Assembly (NCBI RefSeq): GCF_016908395.1
Contig: NZ_JAFBDU010000002.1
Location: forward strand, 372,001-436,000
DNA: 64,000 bases
From: Metabacillus crassostreae
GTDB taxonomy: Bacteria; Bacillota; Bacilli; Bacillales; Bacillaceae
Direction of reading: 5' to 3'
Below the pieces are notes generated by a model. That model was not told the origin of the DNA. It searched no databases and worked only from the letters and a program-made list of their open reading frames with translations. The stretch's first letter is position 1, and the number at the start of each line of letters is the position of its first letter. A program made the translations under genes and the position numbers. This document shows, in pieces, positions 1 through 9,149 of this stretch.

Positions 1-79
1 GGACCGATCCATCGAGGCATTTTGAGTGATCGGATGAACTCTTCATTAACCAAGTGCCATTTAAATCAATCTTTATCAT
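1..79 (-). CDS. GH2 beta-mannosidase, N-terminal fragment (cut by window edge)
   Basis: Only the first 26 codons are present. The minus strand reads M-I-K-I-D-L-N-G-T-W-L-M-K and continues to a D-G-S-V stretch at the window edge. A GGAGG ribosome binding site lies 8 bases upstream. The opening 'I-D-L-N-G-T-W' followed by 'G-S-V' (normally continuing as P-G) is the usual start of GH2 beta-mannosidases. It is the last gene seen of the mannan operon, next to the GH113 gene, and would remove terminal beta-mannose from imported oligosaccharides. The assignment rests on a very short stretch plus context; other GH2 enzymes begin similarly. Confidence 0.6.
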   Translation of the reverse strand, partial: MIKIDLNGTWLMKSSSDHSKCLDGSV

Positions 80-169
80 TATCTTTTCCTCCATTTTGTT
101 AGTTTTGTTCTCATACTTTTATCTAATATCAATTTCTAATAAAAACACAAAACGTCAGCTTTACCCCAC

Positions 170-215
170 AAAAAAGGTAGTACTCTTTTTTCTATAAAGA
201 CCACTACCTTTTTTT
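170..215 (-). terminator. Rho-independent terminator after the GH113 gene
   Basis: The arms AAAAAAGGTAGT and ACTACCTTTTTTT enclose a loop of about 20 bases. Read on the minus strand the stem ends in a T-run, just after the GH113 stop. The GH2 gene therefore probably has its own promoter or depends on read-through. Confidence 0.7.
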
Positions 216-227
216 GAACTCTACCTA

Positions 228-1157
228 TCATTTAGAAGCATAAAAGTTTTTGATAACTTTCTCCGCAGGCTTTCCAAATACAGCATAATCATCATTTAAC
301 TCTGCTTCTTTTTCATCATGAAGTAGCGCTTTCCAATCCCAAAGCCCAAAACCTAATACCCAGTCTCTTGTGCTAGTTTTCTCAAACATGACCCGAAAGT
401 AATCTTCCTGAGCGTTCATGTCTATTTCACCTTCTAGATTCCAATCATTCGGAACATACGGAGAGTTTGAACGACTCGGACAGCCAGCCTCAGCAAAGAA
501 GAATGGTTTATTATATGGCTTTATAATTTCTTGAATTCTATCTAACTGATTATCCCAATCATCTATTGGGTAATAACCACTTGAGGAGATGATATCTACC
601 GCATCCCACCATTTCACATTGCCCTCTTGATACTTATCCGTATTATAAGTAATTGGACCGCTATATACAGATCTCACACCTTGAATCAATTTACGCCATT
701 CTTTGTCTTTTCTTTCGGTTTGTACCATTTCACACCCAATAATAAACATGTCACATTTCGTCTTTTGGGCAATTTTCGCGTAATGCATTTGGTACTCAGT
801 ATAACTTTTAAACCAATCACTCCATTTAGGTTCACAAGGCACATCTAGATCGAAGAAATTAATATGAGCTCTCCATGTACCATCTTTACAATTTACAGTC
901 GGCTTTAGAATGACTTTTAAACCAAGTGACTGTGCATATTCAATCATTTCTACTAATTCTTCGTCCGCAACCATATGATCGCCAGTATAATCAACTTCAG
1001 TTGTATGTGCACCATCTTGAAGTGCAGCCATAGTGATAATAGCGTAATCTGAATTAGTTCTCTCCTTTAATAGCCTCATCGATTCTTTTGCTTCAGGTTT
1101 AGTAAAATCACCTTTCATGCTCATCCATCCATAAGTAAAACCTTTTATAAAATCCAA
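228..1157 (-). CDS. GH113 beta-mannanase / mannooligosaccharide hydrolase, cytoplasmic
   Basis: This is a 309-residue TIM-barrel enzyme of family GH113, which hydrolyses beta-1,4-mannooligosaccharides. The family opening F-I-K-G-F-T-Y-G-W-M-S is present. The likely acid/base is E143 in I-G-C-E-M and the likely nucleophile is E223 in F-F-F-A-E-A-G. There is no signal peptide, so it should act inside the cell on imported oligosaccharides. The start is a TTG at 1157, because an AAGGAGGAG ribosome binding site sits 8 bases before it; an in-frame upstream ATG at 1196 lies on the wrong side of that site. It follows the ABC permease genes after a gap of about 140 bp. Confidence 0.88.
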   Translation of the reverse strand: MDFIKGFTYGWMSMKGDFTKPEAKESMRLLKERTNSDYAIITMAALQDGAHTTEVDYTGDHMVADEELVEMIEYAQSLGLKVILKPTVNCKDGTWRAHINFFDLDVPCEPKWSDWFKSYTEYQMHYAKIAQKTKCDMFIIGCEMVQTERKDKEWRKLIQGVRSVYSGPITYNTDKYQEGNVKWWDAVDIISSSGYYPIDDWDNQLDRIQEIIKPYNKPFFFAEAGCPSRSNSPYVPNDWNLEGEIDMNAQEDYFRVMFEKTSTRDWVLGFGLWDWKALLHDEKEAELNDDYAVFGKPAEKVIKNFYASK

Positions 1158-1297
1158 AAAACTCTCCTCCTTACATGATTGTTCCCGCTGTCTCAAAGTA
1201 GATTAAGAGGAATTTCTTAATAGAATACCAGTGTCTTCACTAAATATTCTTATCTGTTATTACACTTTACACATAGCAGCTCCTAGAACTTACTTTT

Positions 1298-2128
1298 CTA
1301 CTTAACAGATCCAGCCATCCCGTTGTAAATGTGTTTTTGCAATGTTATGAAAGCAATGAGTGTAGGGATGATCGCAATGATAATTCCTGCACAAATAACT
1401 TCCCATTGGGATCCGTAAGGACCTTTGAATTTAAACAATGCGGTTGATATAACGTGAAGATCTGTTTTCGGCATATACAGAAAGGCTGTATAGAAATCGT
1501 TATAAACATTAACTCCCTTAACGATAATAACTGTTACAATCGCAGGTTTTAATAAAGGCAAAATAATTTTGCGGAAAATCGTCACATATGAAGCTCCATC
1601 TAACATTGCTGATTCATCTAACGAAACTGAAATCGAATCCATAAACTGCAAAAAGATATATACAGCAATAATATCTGTACTCATATAAAGAATAATCGCT
1701 GCCCATCTTGTATTAAATAGACCAAGCTCATTAATAATTTGGAACGTCGCAACTTGTGTTGTTACAGCAGGAATTAAGGTAGCCAATAAGAATGCTCCCA
1801 TCAACAACTTACTTCCCTTAAAGTTAAAACGATGTAAAACAAACGCAATCATTGATCCTGTTAATGTTGCTCCAATTATGGATAGAATAAGGATGAACGC
1901 TGTATTTACAAATCCAGTTAACATATTTCCTTCAACAAAAGCTCTTGTATAGTTTTCAAAGTTCAACCAGTTTTGAGGAGGTGTAAGCGGACCTGTACTT
2001 GTATACTCTTCTCCTGTTTTGAACGATGCAAAAAATACAACTGCAATTGGAAGCAAGGCAATAATAGCACCTATAATTAACGAAGCATATTTCGCTACAT
2101 TTCCTAATGCATATTTAAGTTGATACAT
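1298..2128 (-). CDS. ABC sugar transporter permease, MalG/LacG type
   Basis: This 276-residue inner-membrane permease has about six transmembrane segments. The EAA loop D-G-A-S-Y-V-T-I-F-R-K-I-I-L-P-L is near residue 180 and docks the ATPase. It belongs to the binding-protein-dependent CUT1 sugar transporters. The ATG at 2128 is preferred over an in-frame GTG at 2137 because the AAGGAG site is only 1 base before the GTG but 10 bases before the ATG; the ATG falls 1 base after the stop of the preceding permease. With its partner and the binding lipoprotein it probably imports mannooligosaccharides. No ATPase gene is nearby, so a shared MsmX-type ATPase is expected. Confidence 0.88.
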   Translation of the reverse strand: MYQLKYALGNVAKYASLIIGAIIALLPIAVVFFASFKTGEEYTSTGPLTPPQNWLNFENYTRAFVEGNMLTGFVNTAFILILSIIGATLTGSMIAFVLHRFNFKGSKLLMGAFLLATLIPAVTTQVATFQIINELGLFNTRWAAIILYMSTDIIAVYIFLQFMDSISVSLDESAMLDGASYVTIFRKIILPLLKPAIVTVIIVKGVNVYNDFYTAFLYMPKTDLHVISTALFKFKGPYGSQWEVICAGIIIAIIPTLIAFITLQKHIYNGMAGSVK

Positions 2129-2129
2129 T

Positions 2130-3008
2130 TTAGCCACGCTCCTTAAATATCACTTTTTGGAGAACAGTTACAATAATAACGATGAATAATAAAACAACAG
2201 CCATCGCTGAACCTAAGCCGACTTTACCGTACTTAAACGCAATGTCGACAGTTTGAATAACAAACGTTTTACTCCCATTTGATCCACCAGTCATAATATA
2301 TGGAATTTCAAACGCTGAAAGAGCTCCACTTATCGCTAAGATTAAATTCAACTCGATGATCCTTCTAATACTAGGAAGAATAATATATCTAAACTGATGC
2401 CATCTATTAGCACCATCAATTTCCGCAGCTTCATAAACTTCTTTCGGGATAGACGAAATCGCTCCCAAGAAAATAATAAAGTTAAAACCCATGTATCTCC
2501 ATACTGAAGTACCAGCAAGAGAAATATTTATGATATCTGGATTACCTAACCATTGTGTAATAAGACCAGTTAATCCGATTGCATTTAATACTGTATCTAA
2601 CGTGCCCTCTGGTCGAAAGAAGAACAAAAACATAAATCCAATTGCAACACCATTTAGAAGGTATGGAAAGAATAATACCCCTTTGAAAAAATTCTTCATT
2701 CTTACATTAAAGCTGAGAATCGTTGCAAAATATAAAGCAACACCCATTTGAACAAACGTAGCCACAAAATAATACAAACTTACTTTAAACACAACAAAAT
2801 ACTCAGGATCTGTAAAGATCGTAACGTAGTTTTCTAAACCAACTAACTCTTTATCACTAAAACCATTCCAATCAGTAAAACTATAGTAGAACATATTAGC
2901 TACCGGTAAATAAGCAAAAGTGATAAGTAACGCTACGGGTACAAGTGAAAAAAGGATAATAATAACCCGTCTTTGAGCATCGTATGAAAGATTTGAGAAT
3001 TTAAACAA
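2130..3008 (-). CDS. ABC sugar transporter permease, MalF/LacF type
   Basis: This 292-residue permease has an N-terminal membrane segment, about six transmembrane helices and the EAA motif E-A-A-E-I-D-G-A-N-R-W-H-Q-F. It is the first permease of the CUT1 importer and pairs with the MalG-type gene that follows. The start is TTG at 3008 with a GGGAGGTG ribosome binding site 9 bases upstream. It lies about 170 bp downstream of the binding-protein gene, separated by a long hairpin. The mannooligosaccharide substrate is inferred from the neighbouring mannan genes. Confidence 0.88.
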   Translation of the reverse strand: MFKFSNLSYDAQRRVIIILFSLVPVALLITFAYLPVANMFYYSFTDWNGFSDKELVGLENYVTIFTDPEYFVVFKVSLYYFVATFVQMGVALYFATILSFNVRMKNFFKGVLFFPYLLNGVAIGFMFLFFFRPEGTLDTVLNAIGLTGLITQWLGNPDIINISLAGTSVWRYMGFNFIIFLGAISSIPKEVYEAAEIDGANRWHQFRYIILPSIRRIIELNLILAISGALSAFEIPYIMTGGSNGSKTFVIQTVDIAFKYGKVGLGSAMAVVLLFIVIIVTVLQKVIFKERG

Positions 3009-3128
3009 GTGCTACACCTCCCGGTAGGAATTTAGAAACACCAAGAGATCAAAGAAACCTCTAGTTTTTCTTTTAAGATTTAAATCTATTAAACCTAAAA
3101 AATATCAACCCAATAAAATGATTAAAGG

Positions 3129-3161
3129 ACAAGAAAAGCGCATTTTTTGCACTTTTCTTGT
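3129..3161 (-). other. Intra-operon hairpin between binding protein and permeases
   Basis: ACAAGAAAAG(C)GC pairs with GC(A)CTTTTCTTGT around a 6-base T loop. No long T-run follows on the minus strand, so it is more likely an mRNA 3'-end stabiliser or partial terminator than a full terminator. This arrangement commonly keeps binding-protein mRNA more abundant than permease mRNA. Confidence 0.55.
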
Positions 3162-3179
3162 TTTCAACAAATTCTTAAA

Positions 3180-4523
3180 TTACTCACCAACAACTTTATC
3201 GTACGCTTCGTTCCAATCAGCATTAAGTTCAGTCATAATATCTTCAAATGATTCATCGCGGTTGCCAATTGCAGCTTCAACAATACGCTTAGGTTTGTCT
3301 TCTAACCATAAACCTACTTCTGCTTCTTTATCAATTTTATCAAGTAAACCTTCTTCACCAGCTTTAGCAGGAGTTAATAATTCGAATGTAACACCTTGTT
3401 CTTCATAATTCTTTAAATCTTCTGGTAGCGGAACATCTTTTGCAGCACTAATTCCACCAGCTTGTTCTACTGAGTAGCCAGACTCATGAATGAACCAGTC
3501 AACCCATGCTAAAGCTGCATCTTTACTTTCACTATGTTTGTTTACACCCATTTGGAAATCAGCACCTAATGGAAAAATTACTTCATCTGCATTAGTAGGA
3601 AATGGCATATAACCAATATCATCTGGATTTTCTGCTACAGATTTAATTTGATCAATTGCCCAAGAACCTAATACCATCGTTGCAATTTCACCTTTACCCA
3701 TCATTGCTTTAGAAGATTCCCAATCAGTTGTTAATGGATCTTTTTCAATTAAGCCTTTGTTTGCTACATCATACATAAGCTTCCATAATTCATATTGTGG
3801 CTTACCTTCTGTTAACTGATCCTTTTCACTCACCATTGTTTGATTGTAGTAAGCAGGATCACCAGCTACAGTTGTAAAGGCACCTTCCCATTGAGTTAAA
3901 GGCCAACCAGCTGCATAATTTGTATATAATGGAACAGCGTCAGTATTTTCTTTAATTTTTTCAAGAGCAGCAATAAACTCATCCATTGTTCTTGGAGTTT
4001 CAGTCACACCAGCTTCTTCATATACTTTTTTGTTATAAACTACGCCAGTGTAGGTAATTGCAATTGGTATACCGTATACTGTTCCATCAACCGCTCTTTC
4101 TTCCACACCCATGTATTTTTCTTCCATCTCTTCAAGTGTTCCAAGTGGTTCAAAGAAGTTTGGTAAATCAGCAATTGGCACTTGTGTCGGAAGTAATAAT
4201 ACATCTCCATATTGCTCTGTATTCATACGTGGAGTAATTTGACCACCGTAATCTGTTAACGCTTCAAAGTTCACTTCAACATTAGGATATTTCTTTTGAA
4301 ATTCTTTTTCATACTCAGGAAATACTGTGTCAACTATATCTGTCCTTTGGGAAATGAAGGTAATTTCCCCTTTAATTTCCTCTGGATCTTTATCTTTCCA
4401 GCTTACATTAGCATCTTCGCCACCCTCAACCTTTTCAGATCCTTCAGATGAACAACCAGTGAGAGCCGCAAGAACAACTAGTACCATAACCATAAGTAAA
4501 CTCATTAGCTTGCTATTCTTCAT
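3180..4523 (-). CDS. Sugar-binding lipoprotein of ABC transporter
   Basis: This 447-residue extracellular solute-binding protein (family 1) has a lipoprotein signal with lipobox L-T-G-C at about residue 24 and an acidic linker. The mature part has the usual family phrases, such as A-I-T-Y-T-G-V-V-Y-N-K near residue 155 and G-K-G-E-I-A-T-M-V-L-G-S-W near 270. It would capture mannooligosaccharides outside the membrane for the two downstream permeases. A strong promoter carrying a cre box lies just upstream (4568-4596). The ligand is inferred from context, not from the binding site. Confidence 0.88.
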   Translation of the reverse strand: MKNSKLMSLLMVMVLVVLAALTGCSSEGSEKVEGGEDANVSWKDKDPEEIKGEITFISQRTDIVDTVFPEYEKEFQKKYPNVEVNFEALTDYGGQITPRMNTEQYGDVLLLPTQVPIADLPNFFEPLGTLEEMEEKYMGVEERAVDGTVYGIPIAITYTGVVYNKKVYEEAGVTETPRTMDEFIAALEKIKENTDAVPLYTNYAAGWPLTQWEGAFTTVAGDPAYYNQTMVSEKDQLTEGKPQYELWKLMYDVANKGLIEKDPLTTDWESSKAMMGKGEIATMVLGSWAIDQIKSVAENPDDIGYMPFPTNADEVIFPLGADFQMGVNKHSESKDAALAWVDWFIHESGYSVEQAGGISAAKDVPLPEDLKNYEEQGVTFELLTPAKAGEEGLLDKIDKEAEVGLWLEDKPKRIVEAAIGNRDESFEDIMTELNADWNEAYDKVVGE

Positions 4524-4567
4524 TTTCTTTCCCCCTATTTTTAAGTTACCGTGAAGCTTACAAGTTA

Positions 4568-4596
4568 ATTCTATATTGATAACGCTTTCCTGTCAA
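4568..4596 (-). promoter_or_regulatory. Sigma-A promoter with embedded cre box for the binding-protein operon
   Basis: On the minus strand TTGACA (4591-4596) and TAGAAT (4568-4573) are separated by exactly 17 bases. The spacer holds GGAAAGCGTTATCA (4577-4590), matching the CcpA cre consensus TGAAARCGNTWWCA at 13 of 14 positions. Binding there would block RNA polymerase when preferred sugar is present. An A/T-rich stretch further upstream contains ATAACTTAATTA (minus strand, about 4652-4663), also seen at the epimerase and GH36 operators. Confidence 0.75.
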
Positions 4597-4711
4597 CATT
4601 TTTTAAGTAATTTACCTTAATAAAAAACCTAAATAATTTTAATTATTAAGTAATAATTAAGTTATAGTTAAAGTAAATTGAGTTAACAATTGTTTGCTAA
4701 TCACCTAAAAC

Positions 4712-4747
4712 AAAAAAGATCACCAGCAAGTAGAGACTGGTGATCTT
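4712..4747 (-). terminator. Terminator after the DUF624 gene
   Basis: An 11-bp stem AAGATCACCAG / CTGGTGATCTT encloses a 10-base loop and is followed on the minus strand by a T-run. It ends the lacI-DUF624 transcript and separates it from the binding-protein operon. Confidence 0.85.
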
Positions 4748-4753
4748 AGAGCT

Positions 4754-5347
4754 TCAATGTTGTATCAATTTATAGAGTGATAGAAGAATACCTAAACCCA
4801 TTAGAAATGGACCAAACGCAACAAAAAAGGCAAAATTAAGTCCAATACTTAAATAAAGAAAAACAATAATTACAATAATCGCTATTGTATTTACTGGGTA
4901 TTTAAAAACAGATAAAAACCCATGAATCATTCCATTCTTTGTATCCATCCCCTTAAACGTAATATACACTGTAAAATAGATCAATATCAATAAAGTCATA
5001 AGTAATAAATATATAACTAGTATAATAGGTAAAAGAAAAACTTCCCCTACAACTTTATTTAAAAAATAGAGACACGTGTAACAGAGTATTAAGCTGATCA
5101 TAAAACTAAATGAAACAAATTTATAGTTTTTATACCGGGCAAAGTATATGTTATAAAGTTCTTTCACCGTTATATTTTGTTCATCATCTGCACCTGAATT
5201 GATGTCTCTCAAAACTAAATATAATGCACAGATTGCCGGTATTAAACTATAAACGAAAAGTCCTTTTACTAGATTTAACCAGAAATAGAAACTTGTTAGA
5301 AAATATTTATACATGAACTGAAAAAACATCATGATTTTGCTGTTCAT
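4754..5347 (-). CDS. DUF624 (YesL-like) integral membrane protein
   Basis: This 197-residue protein is almost entirely hydrophobic, with about five transmembrane segments. The N-terminal half has the pattern F-W-L-N-L-V-K-G-L-F-V-Y-S-L-I-P-A seen in the YesL/DUF624 family. These proteins are found beside polysaccharide-degradation operons in Bacillus; their role is unknown. It lies between the LacI regulator and the transporter operon and is closed by its own terminator. A second DUF624 gene occurs at 35879 in the xyloglucan part. Confidence 0.75.
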   Translation of the reverse strand: MNSKIMMFFQFMYKYFLTSFYFWLNLVKGLFVYSLIPAICALYLVLRDINSGADDEQNITVKELYNIYFARYKNYKFVSFSFMISLILCYTCLYFLNKVVGEVFLLPIILVIYLLLMTLLILIYFTVYITFKGMDTKNGMIHGFLSVFKYPVNTIAIIVIIVFLYLSIGLNFAFFVAFGPFLMGLGILLSLYKLIQH

Positions 5348-5433
5348 TTCACACCTCTATTCCTTACAAATAATATTTGATAATTTCAAAATCATTCAAC
5401 CACGCAAGAAATGATTTATATTTTGGTTAAAAG

Positions 5434-5462
5434 AAAAACAAGGTATAAAATTACACCTTGTT
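5434..5462 (-). terminator. Terminator-like hairpin after lacI-type gene
   Basis: AACAAGGT pairs with ACCTTGTT around a loop of about 13 bases, directly after the stop codon. A mixed T-rich tract follows on the minus strand. Confidence 0.65.
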
Positions 5463-6470
5463 CTAAATTTTAGTAACAGAATTTCTATATATAATTTTCC
5501 CCTTCACTAAAACCCGTCCAAATGTTTTAGATTGATCTTTTATTTTTTCAAGTACAAAATTAACGGCATTAATTGCCATCTGTTCGATATCTACTTCTAC
5601 TGTAGTTAACGCAGGATCCGTAATTGTTGCATAAATATCATTATCAAAGCCTACTACAGAACAATCTTGAGGTACTTGATAACCTTCCACTTTTAGCTTT
5701 TGTACTAGGTTGTGAGCTACTTGATCACAATTACATACAAATGCTGTTGGAAGAGTTTCTGGTAACACAATATCTATATAAGAACCATTTTCATCACGAT
5801 CATTAATAATATAATCTTGTTTTAACAAGCGACCATGTTCAAGTAAAGATTTATAATACCCTAAATAACGATCCTGTATACTACTCGTAGAATATAAATT
5901 TCCCACATACGCAATTTCTTTATGCCCATTACGAAAAAGGTAGTTTGTTAATTCATATGCTGCATAAAAATTATCTGTCGTAACAGAATCGATTTCTGCA
6001 TGCTCATCATAAAAATCTAAGAACACTTTCGGTATTTCTATTCTTTGTATTTCCTCTATATATCCTTTACTAACCTGCCCGAGGATAATGAAGCCATCAA
6101 CCTTGTTTTCATTATAAATCCTTGGAAGTCTTAGGTGTTTTTCATCAACATGACTTAAAATATGAAGTATCCCATAATAACCTTGATCCTCTAATATTCT
6201 AGTGATGCTCTTATAGACATTTAAATAAAAGGAAGATTGTTCTGTTCCAGCAAAACGCTCTGGTATGATAACGCCAATGTTATAGGATAACCCTTCTTTC
6301 ATAGACTTTGCCATTACATTATATCGATATCCCATTTCTTCTGCGAGAGCTTTTATTTTTAATTTTAGCTCTTCTCCGACACCCTCTTTATCATTAAGCG
6401 CCTTTGAAACAGTTACACTACTTACACCTAATTTATTTGCTATATCTCTCATCGTTATATTACTTTTCAT
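5463..6470 (-). CDS. LacI/GalR-family regulator of the mannan locus
   Basis: This 335-residue protein has an N-terminal LacI helix-turn-helix (M-R-D-I-A-N-K-L-G-V-S-S-V-T-V-S-K-A-L-N, residues 7-26), a hinge and a periplasmic-binding-protein-like sugar domain. The sequence V-G-F-D-N-D and the pattern D-P-A-L-T-T-V-E-V-D near residue 275-295 are typical. It lies downstream of the epimerase and phosphorylase genes. It is the likely repressor that binds the AGTTATCGATAACT-type sites at the epimerase and GH36 promoters, with an oligosaccharide or mannosyl-glucose as inducer. The operator link is inferred. Confidence 0.88.
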   Translation of the reverse strand: MKSNITMRDIANKLGVSSVTVSKALNDKEGVGEELKLKIKALAEEMGYRYNVMAKSMKEGLSYNIGVIIPERFAGTEQSSFYLNVYKSITRILEDQGYYGILHILSHVDEKHLRLPRIYNENKVDGFIILGQVSKGYIEEIQRIEIPKVFLDFYDEHAEIDSVTTDNFYAAYELTNYLFRNGHKEIAYVGNLYSTSSIQDRYLGYYKSLLEHGRLLKQDYIINDRDENGSYIDIVLPETLPTAFVCNCDQVAHNLVQKLKVEGYQVPQDCSVVGFDNDIYATITDPALTTVEVDIEQMAINAVNFVLEKIKDQSKTFGRVLVKGKIIYRNSVTKI

Positions 6471-6584
6471 GTTTCCCTCCCATCCAATCGCTTTTAAATT
6501 TCAGCTATTTACATACTACATGATTAAACAAAAACTTTGCACCTAATTTCTTATCGGATCATCCAAAAGTTTTATTGGATAATA

Positions 6585-7769
6585 TTATTGCTGACTAACT
6601 CTAATCAACTTCATGTTTTCTTCAATTAAGTTTTTACGTTGTGCAGCAGACTCTAACGAGCGGAATGGATCTTCTGGGGTATTGAATGTATAATCCATTA
6701 GCTTTTCTATTGTTGTTGTTGCAACATGAATCCTAGTATCACTTGATGCATAGTAAATAAACACTTCATTTTTCTCATTCACTACCGCACCATTACAGAA
6801 AATCACATTTGAGACGTCACCGGTACGTTCTTCATCATAAGGAGCAATAAAATGACCTCCTGGAGTTGCGATAACCTTTGAAGGATCCTCCAAACTTGTT
6901 GCAATTGTATAAAGAACATACCGAAGACCAGCTGCAGTATTCCTAACACCATGCGCGATATGAATCCAACCTTTATCTGTTTTAATTGGTGCTGGCCCTT
7001 GACCATTTTTAACTTCATAAATAGTATGATATTTCTTTTCATGCATAACTGTCTCTTCGCCGATAATTGGATTTAATATATCATCGCAAAGAGCAAAGGC
7101 GATACCACCACCAGATCCTGTTGAAATAAATCCATCCTGTGGTCGAGTATAAAATGCATATTGACCTTCGACAAACTCTGGATGTAATACAACATTTCTT
7201 TGCTGTGGTGAAGGTGTTTTTATATTTGGAAGACGCTGCCATTCTTTTAAATCCTTTGTCCGCACCAAACCTGCCTGAGCAATTGCACTAGATGTATCAA
7301 ATTCTGCAGATTTTGGATCCTTACTTTCCGAACAATAAATTCCATATATCCAACCATCTTCATGTTGAACAAGGCGCATATCATATATATTTGTTTCTTT
7401 TTCATCAATATCTTTCCATGTAAGCGGTGTATCAATAAATCGAAAATTATCAATACCGTTATCACTTTCTACTAATGCAAAAATTGATTTTCGATCCAGA
7501 CCTTCCATTCGCACGACTAAATAATACTTACTGTTTAGATAAATAGCTCCTGGATTAAATGTAGCATTTACCCCCAGTCTTTCCATAAAGTGTGGATTTG
7601 TTTCTTTATTTAAGTCAAAACGCCAATGTAACGGTACGTGGTGCCTTGTTATGACAGGATTTTGATATCGATCATAAATCCCATTATAAAAATCTAACTT
7701 TTTATCATTTTTTCTTCCTAGTAAATTGATTTGCTTATTTAATAGCTCGAAATATTTTTCATGAATCAT
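6585..7769 (-). CDS. GH130 4-O-beta-D-mannosyl-D-glucose phosphorylase
   Basis: This 394-residue five-bladed beta-propeller enzyme belongs to GH130 (subfamily 1-like). It would split mannosyl-1,4-glucose with phosphate into alpha-mannose-1-phosphate and glucose. The catalytic Asp is probably D130 in N-I-Y-D-M-R-L-V, at nearly the same position as in Bacteroides fragilis MGP. Other family marks are R-V-E/M-G-L-D-R-K-S and the G-S-G-G-G-I-A loop. The ATG at 7769 overlaps the epimerase stop as ATGA, a sign of translational coupling. Pairing with an epimerase supports mannosyl-glucose rather than mannobiose as the substrate. Confidence 0.88.
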   Translation of the reverse strand: MIHEKYFELLNKQINLLGRKNDKKLDFYNGIYDRYQNPVITRHHVPLHWRFDLNKETNPHFMERLGVNATFNPGAIYLNSKYYLVVRMEGLDRKSIFALVESDNGIDNFRFIDTPLTWKDIDEKETNIYDMRLVQHEDGWIYGIYCSESKDPKSAEFDTSSAIAQAGLVRTKDLKEWQRLPNIKTPSPQQRNVVLHPEFVEGQYAFYTRPQDGFISTGSGGGIAFALCDDILNPIIGEETVMHEKKYHTIYEVKNGQGPAPIKTDKGWIHIAHGVRNTAAGLRYVLYTIATSLEDPSKVIATPGGHFIAPYDEERTGDVSNVIFCNGAVVNEKNEVFIYYASSDTRIHVATTTIEKLMDYTFNTPEDPFRSLESAAQRKNLIEENMKLIRVSQQ

Positions 7770-8938
7770 TTTTCTTCCATCCTTTCCATCATTTCTAAGC
7801 AAAATCTTGAATTATGATATGGTGTTTTCCACGGCTCCCCAATAGCTCTTTCTGTTGGACGGCCGTCTGCTTCTATTGACCAGTACCATTCTCCACCTTC
7901 ACGTCGATCAACTATATTTTTATTAATATAATTCCATAAACCCTCTACTATTCTTAAAAACTTCTCATCATTTGTTCGTTCATAAGCATTATAAAAACCT
8001 ACGATTGCTTCAGCTTGTACCCACCAAACACGTGTATAATCAATTTCTTCGTTATGTTGTTCATTTACAAGGGAACCATCTTCCAAAATTGCATTAGCAA
8101 TATTATAGGCAATATTAATAACCATGTTATTATAGCGCTCATCATCTAAATTTAATGCTTTCAAAGAATCATCTATTAACCAGCTCGCCTCGATATCATG
8201 TCCGAACGATTTTAAGTTCAGTAAAGAATTCCAATCTTTATCAAAGAAAACATCTAAATAGTAAGTTTCCTTGTTATAAATTTTTTCAAAGAACAACTCA
8301 ATCAAATTCGTTAACCTTTCTCTAACTTTATCAGAGTTAGATGCCCTCAACAGATTTGTATATGCCTCAAGTACATGAAGATGTGTATTAGTGGTTATAT
8401 CCGCAGTAACTCCATTTTCACTCAACTTGTCGTTTGGAACCTCGTTCCATTGTCGATCAAATTCTTCTTTATAAGAATTATTCTTCTCATCAAACCCTTG
8501 ATTTTCTATTAGGTTGAAAATTTCATAGGCATATTCTAATGCCTCATGATGTTGTGTAGCTCGATAATATTCACTCAATGCATAAATCCCAAACGATTGT
8601 GTATAGACATGCTTTTGATCTTCAACAGGCTGACCTTTGAAATCAACTTGCCAAAATAACCCTCTATACTCATGATCATAAACTTTTTCAATTAAAAATT
8701 GATAAGCATGGTGTGCATATTCTAGATACTCCGGTTTCTTTGTTATTCGATATGCTGCAGAAAAAGACCACAAAAATCTAGATGCTGCAATCCCACCTTT
8801 TTCTGCTTCCTTATCTATTGTTAGGTCAAAGTTAACTTTGCCGAAGAATCCACCATGTTCTTTATCTTTTAATTTCATCCAAAAAGGTAAAATATGAGTA
8901 TATAAGTGCTCCTCAATTTGTTTTCTAATACTAGACAT
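7766..8938 (-). CDS. Cellobiose/mannobiose 2-epimerase (AGE superfamily)
   Basis: This 390-residue alpha/alpha-barrel protein would convert the reducing-end mannose of mannobiose to glucose, giving mannosyl-glucose for GH130. Candidate catalytic histidines are in [20 protein letters not shown] and [11 protein letters not shown]. The ATG at 8938 is chosen because GGGGG lies 8 bases before it; in-frame TTG (8953) and ATG (8944) codons are too close to that site. It is the first gene of the epimerase-GH130-lacI unit, behind a promoter and operator at 8960-9011. Confidence 0.87.
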   Translation of the reverse strand: MSSIRKQIEEHLYTHILPFWMKLKDKEHGGFFGKVNFDLTIDKEAEKGGIAASRFLWSFSAAYRITKKPEYLEYAHHAYQFLIEKVYDHEYRGLFWQVDFKGQPVEDQKHVYTQSFGIYALSEYYRATQHHEALEYAYEIFNLIENQGFDEKNNSYKEEFDRQWNEVPNDKLSENGVTADITTNTHLHVLEAYTNLLRASNSDKVRERLTNLIELFFEKIYNKETYYLDVFFDKDWNSLLNLKSFGHDIEASWLIDDSLKALNLDDERYNNMVINIAYNIANAILEDGSLVNEQHNEEIDYTRVWWVQAEAIVGFYNAYERTNDEKFLRIVEGLWNYINKNIVDRREGGEWYWSIEADGRPTERAIGEPWKTPYHNSRFCLEMMERMEEK

Positions 8939-8959
8939 TGACATAACCCCCAAGATTGT

Positions 8960-8974
8960 AGTTTACCGATAACT
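8960..8974. promoter_or_regulatory. Operator-like palindrome at the epimerase promoter
   Basis: AGTTTACCGATAACT is an imperfect palindrome centred on CG. It shares the 14-base string CGATAACTTAATTA with the site before the GH36 gene. It lies immediately downstream of the expected transcription start, as a LacI-type repressor site would. Confidence 0.6.
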
Positions 8975-8982
8975 TAATTAAA

Positions 8983-9011
8983 ATGGTACTTGCTAACTTT
9001 ATTTTTGTCAA
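8983..9011 (-). promoter_or_regulatory. Promoter of the epimerase-GH130-lacI unit
   Basis: On the minus strand TTGACA (9006-9011) and TACCAT (8983-8988) are 17 bases apart. The -10 box is weak while the -35 is perfect. The operator-like sequence follows about 9 bases downstream of the -10 box. Confidence 0.55.
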
Positions 9012-9076
9012 TTATTTTAAAGTAAATTAGTTAAAGTTAACTAAGAAGATAGCCTTTAACTTATTTATATACAAAA

Positions 9077-9112
9077 AAAACATTCAAAGGAATATCTTCC
9101 AATGAATGTTTT
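9077..9112 (-). terminator. Terminator after manA
   Basis: AAAACATTC pairs with GAATGTTTT around an inner GGAA/TTCC helix, and a T-run follows on the minus strand. It ends the manA transcript before the epimerase promoter. Confidence 0.75.
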
Positions 9113-9149
9113 AATGAAGCTTTAAAATCTGCCCACAACTCTATTTTTC

